From: Rhypophila decipiens | Lineage: Eukaryota > Ascomycota > Sordariomycetes > Sordariales > Naviculisporaceae | Length of the DNA stretch: 64,000 bases | Assembly: GCA_033297075.1 (NCBI GenBank) | Contig: MU858059.1 | Location: forward strand, 186,001-250,000 | Direction: 5' to 3' | Shown here: in pieces, positions 45,733 to 56,956 of the stretch | How the letters are laid out: every line of letters starts with the position of its first letter | Numbering within the stretch: position 1 is the first letter of the stretch | The notes under the pieces: generated by a model | Told to the model about the DNA's origin: nothing | Seen by the model: only the letters and a program-made list of their open reading frames with translations | Database searches by the model: none | Position numbers and translations under genes: made by a program

Positions 45733-46104
45733 TCATCCCGGGATCTCTTTGCAAGTCCTCTTGTTGAGAAACCTTGTTCCCGAAATGTCCCTTACTCTTC
45801 GAAAAACCCGGTCCAAAGTACTTGCAGGTTGTCTTGAAGTCACCACTACACGTGTGAACTGCAGTCCGGCATATTCCAGGATGTCAACCAATGCCAGCTC
45901 ATAATCGTAATTAACCCATGAGGTCGGCACACCTATGCAGAGAGCCAATATAACAACATTATTACCAATAGGCGTGCATCTGACATGCAGCTTCGTATAA
46001 TTCTGAACCAGAATCGTGGGACCTAAGAGGCTGTTGCTCCCATCGAGCTGGTCGGAGGTTACTGTTGCCGGCTTGACCACGTGCCGGGGTAGAGGTATCT
46101 TGCC
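45733..46104 (-). pseudogene. Possible remnant of a protein-coding gene
   Basis: An open minus-strand frame of 124 codons without an ATG near its beginning. The translation looks protein-like: a hydrophobic core (NNVVILALCIGVPTSWV), then ELALVDILEYAG and a basic end (TLDRVFRRVRDISGTRFLNK). It could be an internal exon or a decayed gene. I do not recognise the family, and no convincing splice sites were found. Confidence 0.25.
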
Positions 46105-48781
46105 CTAGAGAAGTGCACCACTGGGAAGCCATACGAGATGTTTTTCGGCATATATTCAGGTATTTGACGAGGAACTAGTGGCTAAATCATACATTCTGCT
46201 AGGCTGTTGTGCAGGAAATGCGTGGTGTTGCGGTCGAGTTCACCGAAAGGTTGCATCTTGTTCTCAAGCAAGGTGAGGACAAGGACAGGCGAGATTATTC
46301 ACCTGCAGTTTACAGAGACACCATCTTCTGTCTTTTTCAGTATCCATCGAGGCGATCACTGTCATCATTTTGATGCAAGGTGGCTGCCCAGCTCTTCTTA
46401 AAAGAGTCAAGAGACTTAAGACTATCAATAGAAGCCATGACAAAGATGGAGGGACCCTTGTCAAGAGTGATTTAAAAAAAACCCCCCACCGCTCGGACAG
46501 GTACTTGATCAGTCAATGCAGCTAAGAATACACCGCAGAGAGGCTTGGTGGGAGTCTTGGTTCGATTTACAAACGAAACCGAACAGAAACCATCATGTTC
46601 CATTCTGGTTAGGTGTGGATGGCAGGACCTCAAAGGTTGCGTGTTCGGCCCGGCAAAAGTCACTCTGTGGTGCATGCCGTTACTGGGTCAGGTCTAGGCA
46701 CATCATTAAATATGGGGGAAATGAAAGTTCATTAACAGCGGGTCCCAAAAGGTACATCCGGCCGGATACGATTGGTGGAAGATGGTGTGGACGGGTCGCT
46801 GGTGACTTCCCTCATAGGCATCTGGGATTCCACTTGTCCAACCACACCGATGCTACGTGCCTGCCTCTTCTTTGACCGGTTAGGCCAATGACCCACGGAC
46901 AACATCATCTGTGAGCCGTCGCCCCTCCCTCAGCAAGAGCCAAACACGCTTTTCTTGCTCCAAATGGCCCACGACTCCAGCTGGGCTGCCAATGGGAGTT
47001 TTGTCGAGGGCCGTGAACTTTGAAGCCACGAGCAAACGAAGGAAGGAAGCGAAGCGGCTGCTCCCGGTCGGGCATTAAACCCACGAGGAGAGGACCACCT
47101 TAGTCCACCTACGCAATTCACGAGATCCTCTCTAAACATCTCGCGTGGCCTTATGGCTGGAAGACTCTCGGCACACTGTCCGAACCATGGGCCTTGCAAT
47201 TTATTTGCCATCGACTGCCGAAGGGTTCGTTTCTTCGCCTCCCTAACATTCAACTCTCCACGGCTGGCAATGGTGCTTGGGGAACTGGACTCCTTCCCTG
47301 CTAGGAAGGTCTCGATCCAACCAAGTCGACAGTCGATAGTATCATCCACACGTCGACACTCGACCATCTTTCCGGGACATTCAAGATCGTGGGGCAACGA
47401 AAACCTATTACTGGCGCCAACACCTTCACATATCGACTGCAAGTCTCTCTCCCCGGCCCTGTTTTCATGATAAGATACGTGATGAATGTTTCTTGCGTCC
47501 CGGAAAGTGGAGGGAAACTGGGCGAGATTACGCCGACTCATCGTTGACTAGTGACCCAGATGCAGGAAAGCAGACGATGAAATGGCTGACCGGTGGCCAG
47601 GGTGGGTGACGAACGACGGCTTGTTGGTGCCCGCTTGATCCGAACGCCACTCAAACACCATCATCGACCTCTGTTATCTCAGTGCTGCAGCTGCCACGGC
47701 CAACAACAGTCATTGAACAACAAACCGCCCCCTCGTTGCTACCTCCGAGGCCTCGAAAAGAAACAAAATTACTTCTGTTCCGGTGCGGGTTTCTCGCCCT
47801 GACTGCTATTTCCAGCTTGGCAAATATACGATGCAGAATGTTGCCGGGTCACCAAGCTTTTCCAACGATTCGTCAACCACAACTGTCTAAATGCGGATCC
47901 AAGATGCAATGTAACGGTGGCGTCCCCCCTCAATCTTCCCCATGCTTAGCGTGGTCTAGGCACGCTTAGGGGAAGGTGGTTTAGCTTCACACGCCTTGTG
48001 GCATTCTTGGACCAACCGTCTCTCTCAAACGTCCGTCCACACGGAGCGGGACGCTAGATCCGTGCGGTCCACTTTCCCATGCCACCCTGCGACAGAATCA
48101 AATCTTTGATGCTTCGTATGTTCGCCGACCATGCCCGAACAGGCTCCATCTCGAGAGACTCGAATTCGCTTCAAACTCGCTAGCCACGGGATACGCCCCC
48201 ATACGGATTCCGGACCGCCCCCCGTGTCCAGCTAGACTCTTCCATGCCTTATTCTTCGATCACCCGAGGAATTCGTACCGAACTCGCCGTTTGTCCCAAC
48301 AAAAACCCATGTTCCACGCAAGTCGTTTATACGAAGGAATTAGTCTACGGAGTTGGAACCCCCCTCGCTCTGCATTGCTACCACATTCCTCACAGTGTAC
48401 GGGTCATTATTGCATGACTTGACCAAACCGCCAGCTCTTTGCCCTGCAGGCCGCCTCCTGGTCACCCCTGTCCAGCCATGTTTACCCTCCATGATCTCCC
48501 ATGATCCATCAATGGAGTCCTTCCCTCTGTCATGGGACGCCGTCTGAGTGGCTACATGTGGCCCCTTGGCTTCAGAGACCAGTGTCCTGATTCGGAGTAG
48601 GGTGTTGCACGAAATTGCAGGACGAGAAACATCCCACGTACCGATATGTATGGTTCTCTGGCCCATGCTTTCCAGCCCGGTACCAGATATAATAATACCG
48701 GGAACTCGCCCACCATCGTCAACTTCGATATGGTCTCACCAGCTCTTCTCTGCACGTCATATCCGAGGAAGCTCGTACATC
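46105..48781. other. Gene-poor region upstream of tyrosinase
   Basis: ORFs up to 203 codons (46930-47541, minus) are present but show no domain, biased composition or convincing introns. A TATAATAA word at about 48687 lies about 95 bp before the tyrosinase start and may be its TATA element. Confidence 0.4.
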
Positions 48782-50223
48782 ATGCTCATCAAGGCCAACC
48801 TCTGCCTCGCGTTAGCCGCGACGGCCACTGCCTCCTTCAGTGCCCTTTTTGACCAAAAGACCATCGACTCGGGTGCGGCTCTTACCAAGCTCAACGCACT
48901 TGCAAAGCTGAGCGCGTACTCAAACTTTAAGGGGTCTTGCAATTCTAAGAATGTGAAGATTCGTCAGGAATGGTAAGCAGCAGCTTCTCAGTTCAAGAGG
49001 ATCAAGACTGGAACGGCCGAGTTGACAAACATAACAGGCGGACTCTCTCTCCAGCCCAGCGCAAAAACTTCATCGCCGCGGTCAAGTGCCTACAGGGCAA
49101 GCCCAGTATCTTGCCGCCTGGTGTAGCACCTGGGTCGGTGTCGTTGTTTGACGACTTTGAGGCTATTCATATCAACCAGACGATGACCATCCATCTTACG
49201 GTACGTTTCAGGGTTGAGTCATCTTGTGCACTGGTACCAGGTTTCTGACCATCTTGCAGGGCACCTTTCTCACCTGGCATCGGTGGTTCATCTACACGTA
49301 CGAGAAGAAGTTGCAACAGTGTGGATACAACGGTATGCTTCCCTCGTCGGTGACGGAGTTCATGGGGCATCTCTAAATTGATTTTGACAGGAAACCTCCC
49401 ATACTGGGAGTGGGGCTTTGATGTCAAAAGCCCGCGCAACTCGCCCGTATTCGACGGCTCAGACACGTCCCTGGGCAGCGACGGAGCCAAGGTCAACCAC
49501 GCCCCTTTGATCCTCAACCCCCCAGGAACGACGGTCCCGATCACGCTCCAGCCTGGCACGGGCGGAGGCTGTGTCTATGCCGGCCCGTTCAAGAACATGA
49601 CGACCCATCTTGGGCCCGTCATCTTGCCAGTGTATGGAGCCGTCGGCGAGTTCACTGGGCCCCCGACCGGCAACCCCTTTGACGACAACCCGCGGTGCCT
49701 GAAGCGTGACCTCAATCCCGATGGCGCCAAACGGTTCACCACCTTCCGCAACACCACCGAGCTGATTCTCGAGAATGACAACATTGCGTGGTTTCAAGGA
49801 GTGCTGGTATGTTTTTGCCCTTTATGTTCTCGTCAGGATTTACCACCAAGAGTCAGCTACTAACATTAGTCCCTGTTTCAGCAAGGAGATGGCCGCTTCG
49901 TAGACCAGTCCCTCGGCGTGCACGGAGGTGGCCACTTCACGATTGGGGGCGACCCAGGCTCGGACGCCTTCATCTCGCCCGGTGATCCGGCCTTCTATCT
50001 GCACCACGGACAGGTCGACCGCGTCTACTGGATCTGGCAGATGCTCGACTTTGCCAACCGCAAGAAGGTTGCTGGCACCAACACCTTTTTCGACCTCCCC
50101 CCCAGTGCAAACACCACCGTCGAGGACTTGATTGACATCCTGCCGCTTTCCACCACCAAGCCCAAGATTAAGGATCTCATGAATACTGTCGGTGGCTCGC
50201 CGCTCTGCTATGTTTATGTTTAG
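48782..50223 (+). CDS. Secreted tyrosinase-domain copper oxidase
   Basis: CDS join(48782..48972,49038..49200,49260..49332,49391..49806,49882..50223), 394 aa. Four introns of 58-75 nt all keep frame. Signal peptide MLIKANLCLALAATATASFS. The copper A ligands are H108 and H116 (HINQTMTIH) and H125 (FLTWHRWF). Copper B ligands are H295 and H299 (HGGGHF) and H322/H323 (DPAFYLHHGQVDR). All six sites are present, so a type-3 dinuclear copper centre should form. The enzyme oxidises phenols or o-diphenols to quinones. Short secreted fungal tyrosinases of this type lack the C-terminal inhibitory extension of classical tyrosinases, which matches the length. The natural substrate is unknown; melanin or secondary-metabolite roles are possible. 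Confidence 0.92.
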
Positions 50224-50808
50224 AACACATGCTGGAGGTCTTTTTGGTTGCTTTTGATGTTTGGCGTTGCATTCAAGATCAGGCGTACACCTTATATAGA
50301 TGGTCGGATATAATTCCAAGACTTGTTACTAAAGTACTGTATCAGCCAATCGGAGTAACTCTTGGCTCGGATCGGGCCTTTGAGGTTCGGGAGGTTTAGA
50401 AAAGGTCCCGGGTAGGACAAGGTGCTGACTTCGGCTCACAACCCGCCCCGTGCCGTGCCCGCCGCTATCCGACGCCTCTCGGGTACTTATTTCTCTTACA
50501 AATTACCGGAATGTTTGGATTGCCCTCCTCCCGTCGGGACAATAGCCAACGTAGCATTGACAGCTCGCTCGGGTGTTTCCAAGCTATTCTCTGGAGAGTC
50601 TGATGTTCCAAGTCTACGGAACTCGTACTCACTCGGGATTTGTAATCGTCAGCTGGAGCTTCACCGTAACATGTAGCCGAGTCCGTCTGAATAACACCTC
50701 CATGTCTATATAATACCCAAACAACGACACCACCCCTCAAGTCTTTTCAACCTTTAGAGACACACAGCACCAACGCAGCAATACACATCAAGTGAATATA
50801 GTCCAAAC
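50224..50808 (+). promoter_or_regulatory. Promoter region of the Gal80-like gene
   Basis: The CTATATAATACC word at about 50705, roughly 100 bp before the ATG, is a good TATA element. Nothing else is recognised. Confidence 0.5.
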
Positions 50809-52048
50809 ATGGCGCCCATCCGCGTAGCCCTAATCGGCCTCTCCTGCTCAGGCAAATCCGTCGTCTCCTGGGCCAGCATCGCCCACCTGCCCTACCTCCT
50901 CTCCGCCCGTGGCCAGTCCAAATTCAAGCTCGTCGCCCTGCTCAACTCGTCCGTCGACGCAGCCCAGAAGTCCATCGCGCACTTTAAGCTCCCGTCCGAC
51001 ACCAAGGCCTACGGCTCGCCCGACGATCTCGCGGCTGATCCCGACGTGGACCTCGTGGTCTGCTGCACCCGCGTCGACACGCACGCTGATCTCGTCCGTC
51101 CGAGCGTTGCAGCTGGAAAGAGCGTGTATGTCGAGTGGCCGCTTGCGCGGACGCCGAAGGAGGCGGAGGAGCTGGTCGAGCTGGCCAGGAAGAGCGGGAG
51201 TAAGACGGTAGTGGGCTTGCAGGGGCGGGTCTCGCCTTTGACGGGCAAGGTCAAGGAATTGCTTGAGGAGGGTAAGATTGGTAAGGTGCTTAGTAGTCAG
51301 GTCCAGGCATATGTCGGTGTGACTTCTATGGGGATGCCTGCGGGTTTTGGGTATTTCTTTGATCGAAAGGTTGGTGGGAATTTGTTTACCATTGAGTTTG
51401 GGCATGGTTAGTATTTTTCTTTTTCTTTTTTTAATTCTTTTCAAATCCCAGTCTATGGTGAGTGCTAATATTGTGGTAGCAATCGACATGGTGGAATACC
51501 TCCTCGGCGAACCAACAGGCACTACGGCGCACTTTCAACTCCAGCACCCGACAATGAACCTCTTCAACCCGGTCGACCCAATGTCCCCCGTCCCGGCCGT
51601 GAAGTCCGACGTGCCGGACTTGATCGTCGTGACGGGGACTCTACCGTCCTCATCCTACGTCGCCGATAACGCGACCCTGCAACTGCGTCTCGACCACGGC
51701 CAGCCGTTCCCGGGTGATCCCCTGCATACGTGGACTATCGTCGGCGAAAAGGGACAGATCCGGTGTGTCTCGACTGGAGCCCAGACGCTGCAGATGTTGG
51801 TCGGTGAGAAGCCGCCTACCATTCAGCTGTACGAGTACCCTGCCATGCCGGGGCCGCCGGGGACAAAGGTCGAGGCGGAGGATGTCGAGTGGAAGTGGGA
51901 GGCCTGGCAGGAGGAGGTTCCGGTGACTGCTAGGAATATCGGGTCGTTGTACGAGGCTTTTGCCGAGGGCGCGGGTTATCCTACTTTTGAGGACGCCGTC
52001 AAGAGGCAGGGGCAGTTGGATGACATGTGGAAGGACTGGAAGGCGTGA
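50809..52048 (+). CDS. Gfo/Idh/MocA-family oxidoreductase, Gal80-like
   Basis: CDS join(50809..51406,51480..52048), 388 aa; one 73-nt T-rich intron (branch GCTAATA). The N-terminal Rossmann fold starts IRVALIGLSCSG, with the altered glycine motif (GLSxxG) seen in the Gal80-like subgroup, followed by VDLVVCCTRVDTH and KSVYVEWPLARTPKEAEEL, the Gfo/Idh equivalent of EKP (here EWP). The C-terminal alpha/beta domain includes GGNLFTIEFGHGIDMVEYLLG. In EWP the usual catalytic Lys of EKP is replaced by Trp, as in regulatory Gal80 proteins that bind NAD(P) without catalysis. In filamentous fungi most homologues are unstudied and may be sugar or secondary-metabolite dehydrogenases. Confidence 0.85.
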
Positions 52049-52311
52049 GAGTGTGGAGTCTTCAAGCCAATTGGCATTCCCCGGGACATGAGGAAATAGG
52101 TCATTAGTCATGGGAATAAATAGAAGCGTATTTCTTGCCGAGACATGTTTATCAAGACAATAGCTCTTTGAAGGATTCAAATGCTGAGACCTAACAAAAG
52201 CTACTTGGTTTGGTCGTTTAAAGTGAATCAGGCCACTCGCGCGGTTGGGTGACTTGGGTCTCAGTCAGGTCACTCATTCTCAAGTAAATCCCCGCACCAC
52301 TTGGTCGACAA

Positions 52312-52321
52312 CTCCGCGGAG
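52312..52321. promoter_or_regulatory. NirA/NIT4-type palindrome (nitrate regulator site)
   Basis: CTCCGCGGAG is a perfect 10-bp palindrome. It contains CTCCGCGG, matching the NirA consensus CTCCGHGG, and TCCGCGGA, the NIT4 site. It lies 413 bp upstream of the first ATG of the P450nor gene, a gene class induced by nitrate/nitrite in denitrifying fungi. Confidence 0.6.
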
Positions 52322-52694
52322 AGATTGCGAGCCGCTCATGTCTACAAAACATGAAGCGATTGCCGCTGGTGACTAAGATCTCATGCGGTGCTACCAGTCT
52401 ATAGTGACCAAGTTAACGTAAGAAATTCATTCATGCAAACATGATGTGACACTCTTGGAGTCCAGACCGCAAAGACACATGTGTCGACATCATATGCGCG
52501 TCTCAAGTACCCATGCGCTCGTCTGTTGCTTGGTCGGCGTCCCCTCTTACTAAACGAGGTACATGACACGATAGTGACGTTGGTTGTTTCTAACTCGAAT
52601 AGCATATTTCCTTCCGATGACTGGTTGCAACCATCCTTCCCCGTCATGAAGATGGGATGTAACATATGTGTCGAAATTTGGACGGCCAGACCTG

Positions 52695-52702
52695 TATATA
52701 AA
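52695..52702 (+). promoter_or_regulatory. TATA box of P450nor gene
   Basis: TATATAAA, only 32 bp before the first in-frame ATG at 52734. Transcription starting 30-80 bp downstream could include or skip that ATG and start translation at 52803 or 52881 instead. Confidence 0.6.
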
Positions 52703-52733
52703 GACCGGGCGGTTGTGCTGCCAAAAGTTCACC

Positions 52734-54420
52734 ATGCATCCCAGTCGGCTGGCCAAGAAAGTCATCTCCAAGCGTCGCCTTGTCAACTCTCATCCACAGT
52801 CCATGCCCACCGGGTTCCACGCAGTTGCCAGCGTCCCCTATTTCACGCTCAGCACCAGAAAACGCTCACCCAATCCCAGCATGGGTTCCGGAATGGAATC
52901 TACAGACGGGTCGGCCGCCAAGCTTGAGGAATTCCCCTTTTCACGAGCCTCGGGATTGGATCCGCCGCCGCAGTTTGCCCAGTTCAGAAAGACGTGTCCC
53001 GTGGCCAAGGTCAAACTCTTTGACGGCACGCCTGCTTGGCTGGTTACCAAGCATCATGATGTCTGCCAGGTGGCTACTGACCCCCGGCTGTCCAAGGTCA
53101 GTAACTGTGGGCCATATCAACTAATTTTATGTGAGAAAGAATTGCTGATATTTTTCTTTTTTTTTTTTTTTTTCAACCTCGTAGGAGCGTACAAGACCTG
53201 GGTTCCCCGAGCTGAGTGCTGGCGGGAAACAAGCCGCCAAGAACAGACCGACCTTTGTGGACATGGATCCTCCGGAACATATGAAGCAGAGGTACGTCAA
53301 TGAATCCAAGTCATACAAGTCCCGTTGCTGACTCTTCTAGGAGCATGGTCGAACCCTTCTTCACCCCGGACCACGTCAAGTCCCTGGAGCCGTATATCCG
53401 CAAGACAGCCACGGACCTGCTCGAGAAGATGAAGGCCAAAGGGTGCGCAGATGGGCCGGTCGATCTGATTGAGCTCTTTGCCTTGCCTTTTCCCTCATAT
53501 GTATGTGCACACTGTCCTCCAACCGCATCATCATCCCGGACTCTGGATTGTTGACGGCAGTTTTTTTTAAAGATAATCTATACAATCCTCGGCGTGCCCT
53601 TTGAAGACCTCGAGTTCCTCACCCGTCAAAACGCAATCCGCACCAACGGCAGCTCCACCGCCCGAGAAGCCTCCTCGGCTAACCAGTAAGCCCTTTCTTG
53701 CTGTTACCAACCTCTTTCACTTTCTCTCAACTTACTAATTATCATCCCCTCATCAGAGAGCTCCTAAGCTACCTCACAGCCCTGGTAGACAAGCGCATAG
53801 ACTGGCCCCGAAAGGACCTCGTCTCGCACCTGGTAACAACCCAAGTGAACCCAGGAAACATTGAAAAGGCCGACGCAGTCCAGATCGCCTTCCTACTCCT
53901 TGTCGCGGGAAACGCGACAATGGTGAACATGATTGCCCTCGGCATTGTCACGCTCTTTCAGCACCCGGAGCAACTCGCTCTGTTCAGGTCCAACCCGCAA
54001 GCCCATTCTGCTAATTTTGTGGAGGAGCTATGCAGGTATCACACCGCGAGCGCGATGGCCATGCGCCGGACTGCCAAGGAGGATGTTGAGATCGGGGGCG
54101 TGAGGATTAAAAAGTTCGAGGGCGTGATTGCGAGTAACATGTCGGGAAACCGTGATGAGGACGTGTTTGAGCGGGCGGATGAGTTTGATATGAGCCGCAA
54201 GTTTGATAAAGGGAAGGGACAAGAGGGGTTGGGGTTCGGGTGGGGGAAGCATAAATGTATTGCTGAGCACCTTGCCAAGATGGAACTTGGGGTTGCGTTT
54301 GAGACGATTTTTGGGAGGGACGGGTTGGGTGGGTTAGAGTTAGGGGTTGGGTTGGATGAGATTGAGTATTCGCCGCTGAGGAGGGATGTTGGCGTTTTGA
54401 GGTTGCCTGTTACTTGGTAG
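52734..54420 (+). CDS. CYP55A: Nitric oxide reductase P450nor (CYP55 family)
   Basis: CDS join(52734..53096,53185..53291,53341..53500,53573..53685,53757..54420), 468 aa. Four introns of 49-88 nt. From residue about 65 (FPFSRASGLDPPPQFAQFR) the protein follows fungal P450nor closely: FVDMDPPEHMKQRSMVEP, IRTNGSSTAREAS, the I-helix segment LLLVAGNATMVNMIALGI, and EELCRYHTASAMAMRRTAKED. The heme-binding motif FGWGKHKCIAEHLAK has Cys415. P450nor reduces two NO to N2O with electrons taken directly from NAD(P)H, without a P450 reductase. The first about 63 residues are absent from the cytosolic form. They are rich in Arg/Lys/Ser and lack acidic residues at first (MHPSRLAKKVISKRRLVNSH), like a mitochondrial presequence. 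Internal Met codons at 52803 and 52881 could give the cytosolic form. Confidence 0.96.
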
Positions 54421-55243
54421 AGCCCCGGGGCGAGATGAGATGGATTGCTTTTATATGGTTATGCTGATATGCGTACATATAGAATTCTCCGGTAAATAGT
54501 CAAATTTGTATACGGTTGCTAAGGCTGTCGGTGGCTTTGTTGATGCATATTTCTTGTGGAAACAAGGGGCTTGTAAAGGGCCTAGTTGATAATGTATTAC
54601 GACCTTTCAAAGTCGTGAGCAAAGGCCGTAGTTGGGTAGTGCAGGTTGACTTTTTACCGTAGAGCACTAGCACCGTATGGCATATGTAGTATTACCATTA
54701 GGGGCAAGAAGAACTTTTGATATCCGCGTTTGGGTCGACCACTTGCAGTTTTCAGGGGCTTTTGTTGACATCTTTGCTGTCAGGGGTAACGGCCCAGGGT
54801 TAGGGTAAATCGCATTTGGGGACAGCGGCACTAAAGGTCGAGGGACTTTTTGCGTGACTCACGGACGGAGATAGGTAATGGGAAGTGAGCTAATAATTGT
54901 AATGATATGTTTTGCTTAGGAAGCAATTTATTGAAAGGTTCCAAGAATCCGCCGCTGCTATGATTAATGCAAGAGATGCTGCCGGAGGGAGGACTAACTC
55001 GGGGAGAAACAAAAAAGACCATCGCCTAACTGACCACTGATCGAAAGACAAAGGAAATCCAACATTTTAAGCATCCAGTTGACACCCGGCTCCTCAGTCC
55101 GTCAATATCATGACCTGCGACGACAAGATTCCTCCTTCTCAAATTCAACGAGGATAGAAACAAATGAAATAAAGAAAAATCGGCGACAAGGGAAACCAAG
55201 ATACAAGCCCAGATTCCTCCGCCTCTTCTCTGTGAGCTCAGTT
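54421..55243. other. Convergent 3' intergenic region
   Basis: This is the 3' flank of P450nor (plus) and of an orphan gene (minus). No gene is recognised. A single TTAGGG near 54797 is too short to mean a telomere remnant. Confidence 0.45.
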
Positions 55244-56017
55244 TTAACCTCTTGTGAAATAGAGGTAGACGACGGGTTTCTCTCCAGGCAAGCCCGACCG
55301 CGTCTTGCCCCAGCCGACCTCACCCATGGTCTGCTTTAGCGCCTTCTTCTCCGCACCGGAGAAGGAGAGGCCCTTGATCCACCCACCGTTACCCTTCTGG
55401 ATAACCTCGCTAACGGTGTTCTTGTGCTTTTCAGGGTGAATGGCCCCGAAGCCGGCCATTAGCTCTGCGATCGTCGTCTTTGTGGAGATATGGCAGGCTA
55501 TCATTGGAAAGGTAGCGTTGGCAGGCAGTCTCCATGGTGGTGTAATGGTCTGTATAACGACAATCTTGGTGTGCTCCGGGGGAAAGAAGTAGTTGTAGCC
55601 GGGCTCGCACCCGACGCCGCCCGTGGAATTGGTCATGTTAGCTGCGGGCATAGCTGGCTGAATTGTCGGCAACGCCCGCGGGACGCGAGGCGATGTGAAG
55701 TTGTTGGCGTGGGCTGGATATTGAGTCATCGCCATGCAAGAGGGAGACATGCCAGGCTGATAGGGGACGCAATAGATCATGTACCCCTTAAAGACAGAAG
55801 TGTTAGTACATGTAAGTAAATATGCGCGAGGTGAGTGTCAAGGGGGATGGCTAACTGATGAATATGATCCGTTTGAACCAGGTAAGAAGTGTCCGTCTGA
55901 GGAGGCGTTCATTCCAGCCGGCATGGAATTTCGCCCAAGAGGTGGTGCCGGGCCTAGGTCCCTCCCATGCACAGGGTTGGTGCCGCCCACACTAGTAGCA
56001 AAGGACATCATAGACAT
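55244..56017 (-). CDS. Hypothetical fungal protein
   Basis: CDS complement(join(55244..55786,55856..56017)), 234 aa; one 69-nt intron (GTTAGC...CTAAC...AAG). The N-terminal 60 residues are Gly/Ser/Pro/Asn-rich (GGTNPVHGRDLGPAPPLGRN). The second exon begins GYMIYCVPYQPGM, then has a Pro-rich stretch and a folded-looking part: CEPGYNYFFPPEHTKIVVIQ, TPPWRLPANATFPMIACHI and, near the C-terminus, KGLSFSGAEKKALKQTMGEVG ending VVYLYFTRG. No signal peptide is seen. I do not recognise the domain. The clean intron with a consensus branch point supports a real gene. The start could be Met56017 or the near Met at 56011/56008. Confidence 0.6.
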
Positions 56018-56956
56018 GCTGGACTGTGTCTTTAACGGTTCCGTTCGGGACTTGGAGATTCGAGGGAGTGTAATAGTGGGACTTTCCGATGATCACAAAA
56101 GTCTGTAGAATATTATCGATGCGGAGACTGGCAGTGTCGTTGAAGGCTGTTGGTGAGGTATTGTTGACTATGGAGATAACTTGAAAGGTTGGAGATAGCT
56201 TTAAGCTATATATTAATGATGAGCGTTGAGCTTGGACGATGTGCAGTTGGAGTGGTGTGTGAGGAAGGAAAGAAAGGGGTAGAATAAGGGGGAGGAGGAG
56301 GATATATATAGATAATCCATAGGTAGAGTTCCGAGGCCGAGTCGGGTCCTGATATTCCAGCCGACCACCACAATGTTTGCTCCCGGTGTTGTTTGCTTGC
56401 CCCTGACGCACAGCCGCCTATCATTCTGCCCTCATGGGTAGGAGGTATGCGTAAGTGAGGGATGGGACGACCGCCAATATCAGTCTCTGCAACCGACGGT
56501 CATTAGGGAATCACAGCCTCATCTGATCAATTGAAATTGCCTGCCTAACCACATCAAGGTAAACAACATTATACCAAGTCCGGATAGCAATCATCTAGCC
56601 CGAATTTCTCAGGCATGACCCGTCAAACTGTCGTGACTTGTTCCGCATGATTGGTACTAGGCAGCTAAGCCCTCCTTGACAATCACATATCACTGATCAA
56701 CATCCCCGGCGTTACGCAAGTCCGGGCTTAGTCTCCCGGGTGAGCATCTCGCAATCACATAGTATCTATCCGATGTCTGAGCTCCGGACTCGGGCGCAAC
56801 GACATGTCCCCGCGGCGTGGCTTGTGGATTTGAACCAAGAAGCAAACACCATGCCCGTTCATGAATCATGATTCACTATGCCTGATATCATGACGAGTTT
56901 GGAGATTAGTGGCCAAACTGGTAGTAACTAGTTCATCTCGATATGAATAGATATGA
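56018..56956. other. Intergenic, no gene recognised
   Basis: Promoter region of the orphan gene to the left and unassigned sequence up to the MITE. TATATATA-like sequence at 56303-56311 may be a TATA element for the minus-strand gene. Confidence 0.4.

Larger units (their letters stand above)
52049..52733 (+). promoter_or_regulatory. P450nor promoter region
   Basis: A 685-bp upstream region. It contains a NirA/NIT4-type palindrome at 52312-52321 and a TATATAAA at 52695-52702. Confidence 0.5.

Noticed and set aside
46930..47541. 203-codon minus-strand ORF in a gene-poor stretch
   Set aside because: No domain, no hydrophobic or repeat pattern and no supporting promoter; treated as chance ORF.
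53154..53173. T-run as possible Pol III terminator
   Set aside because: It lies within a P450nor intron as polypyrimidine tract; no tRNA or other Pol III gene upstream.
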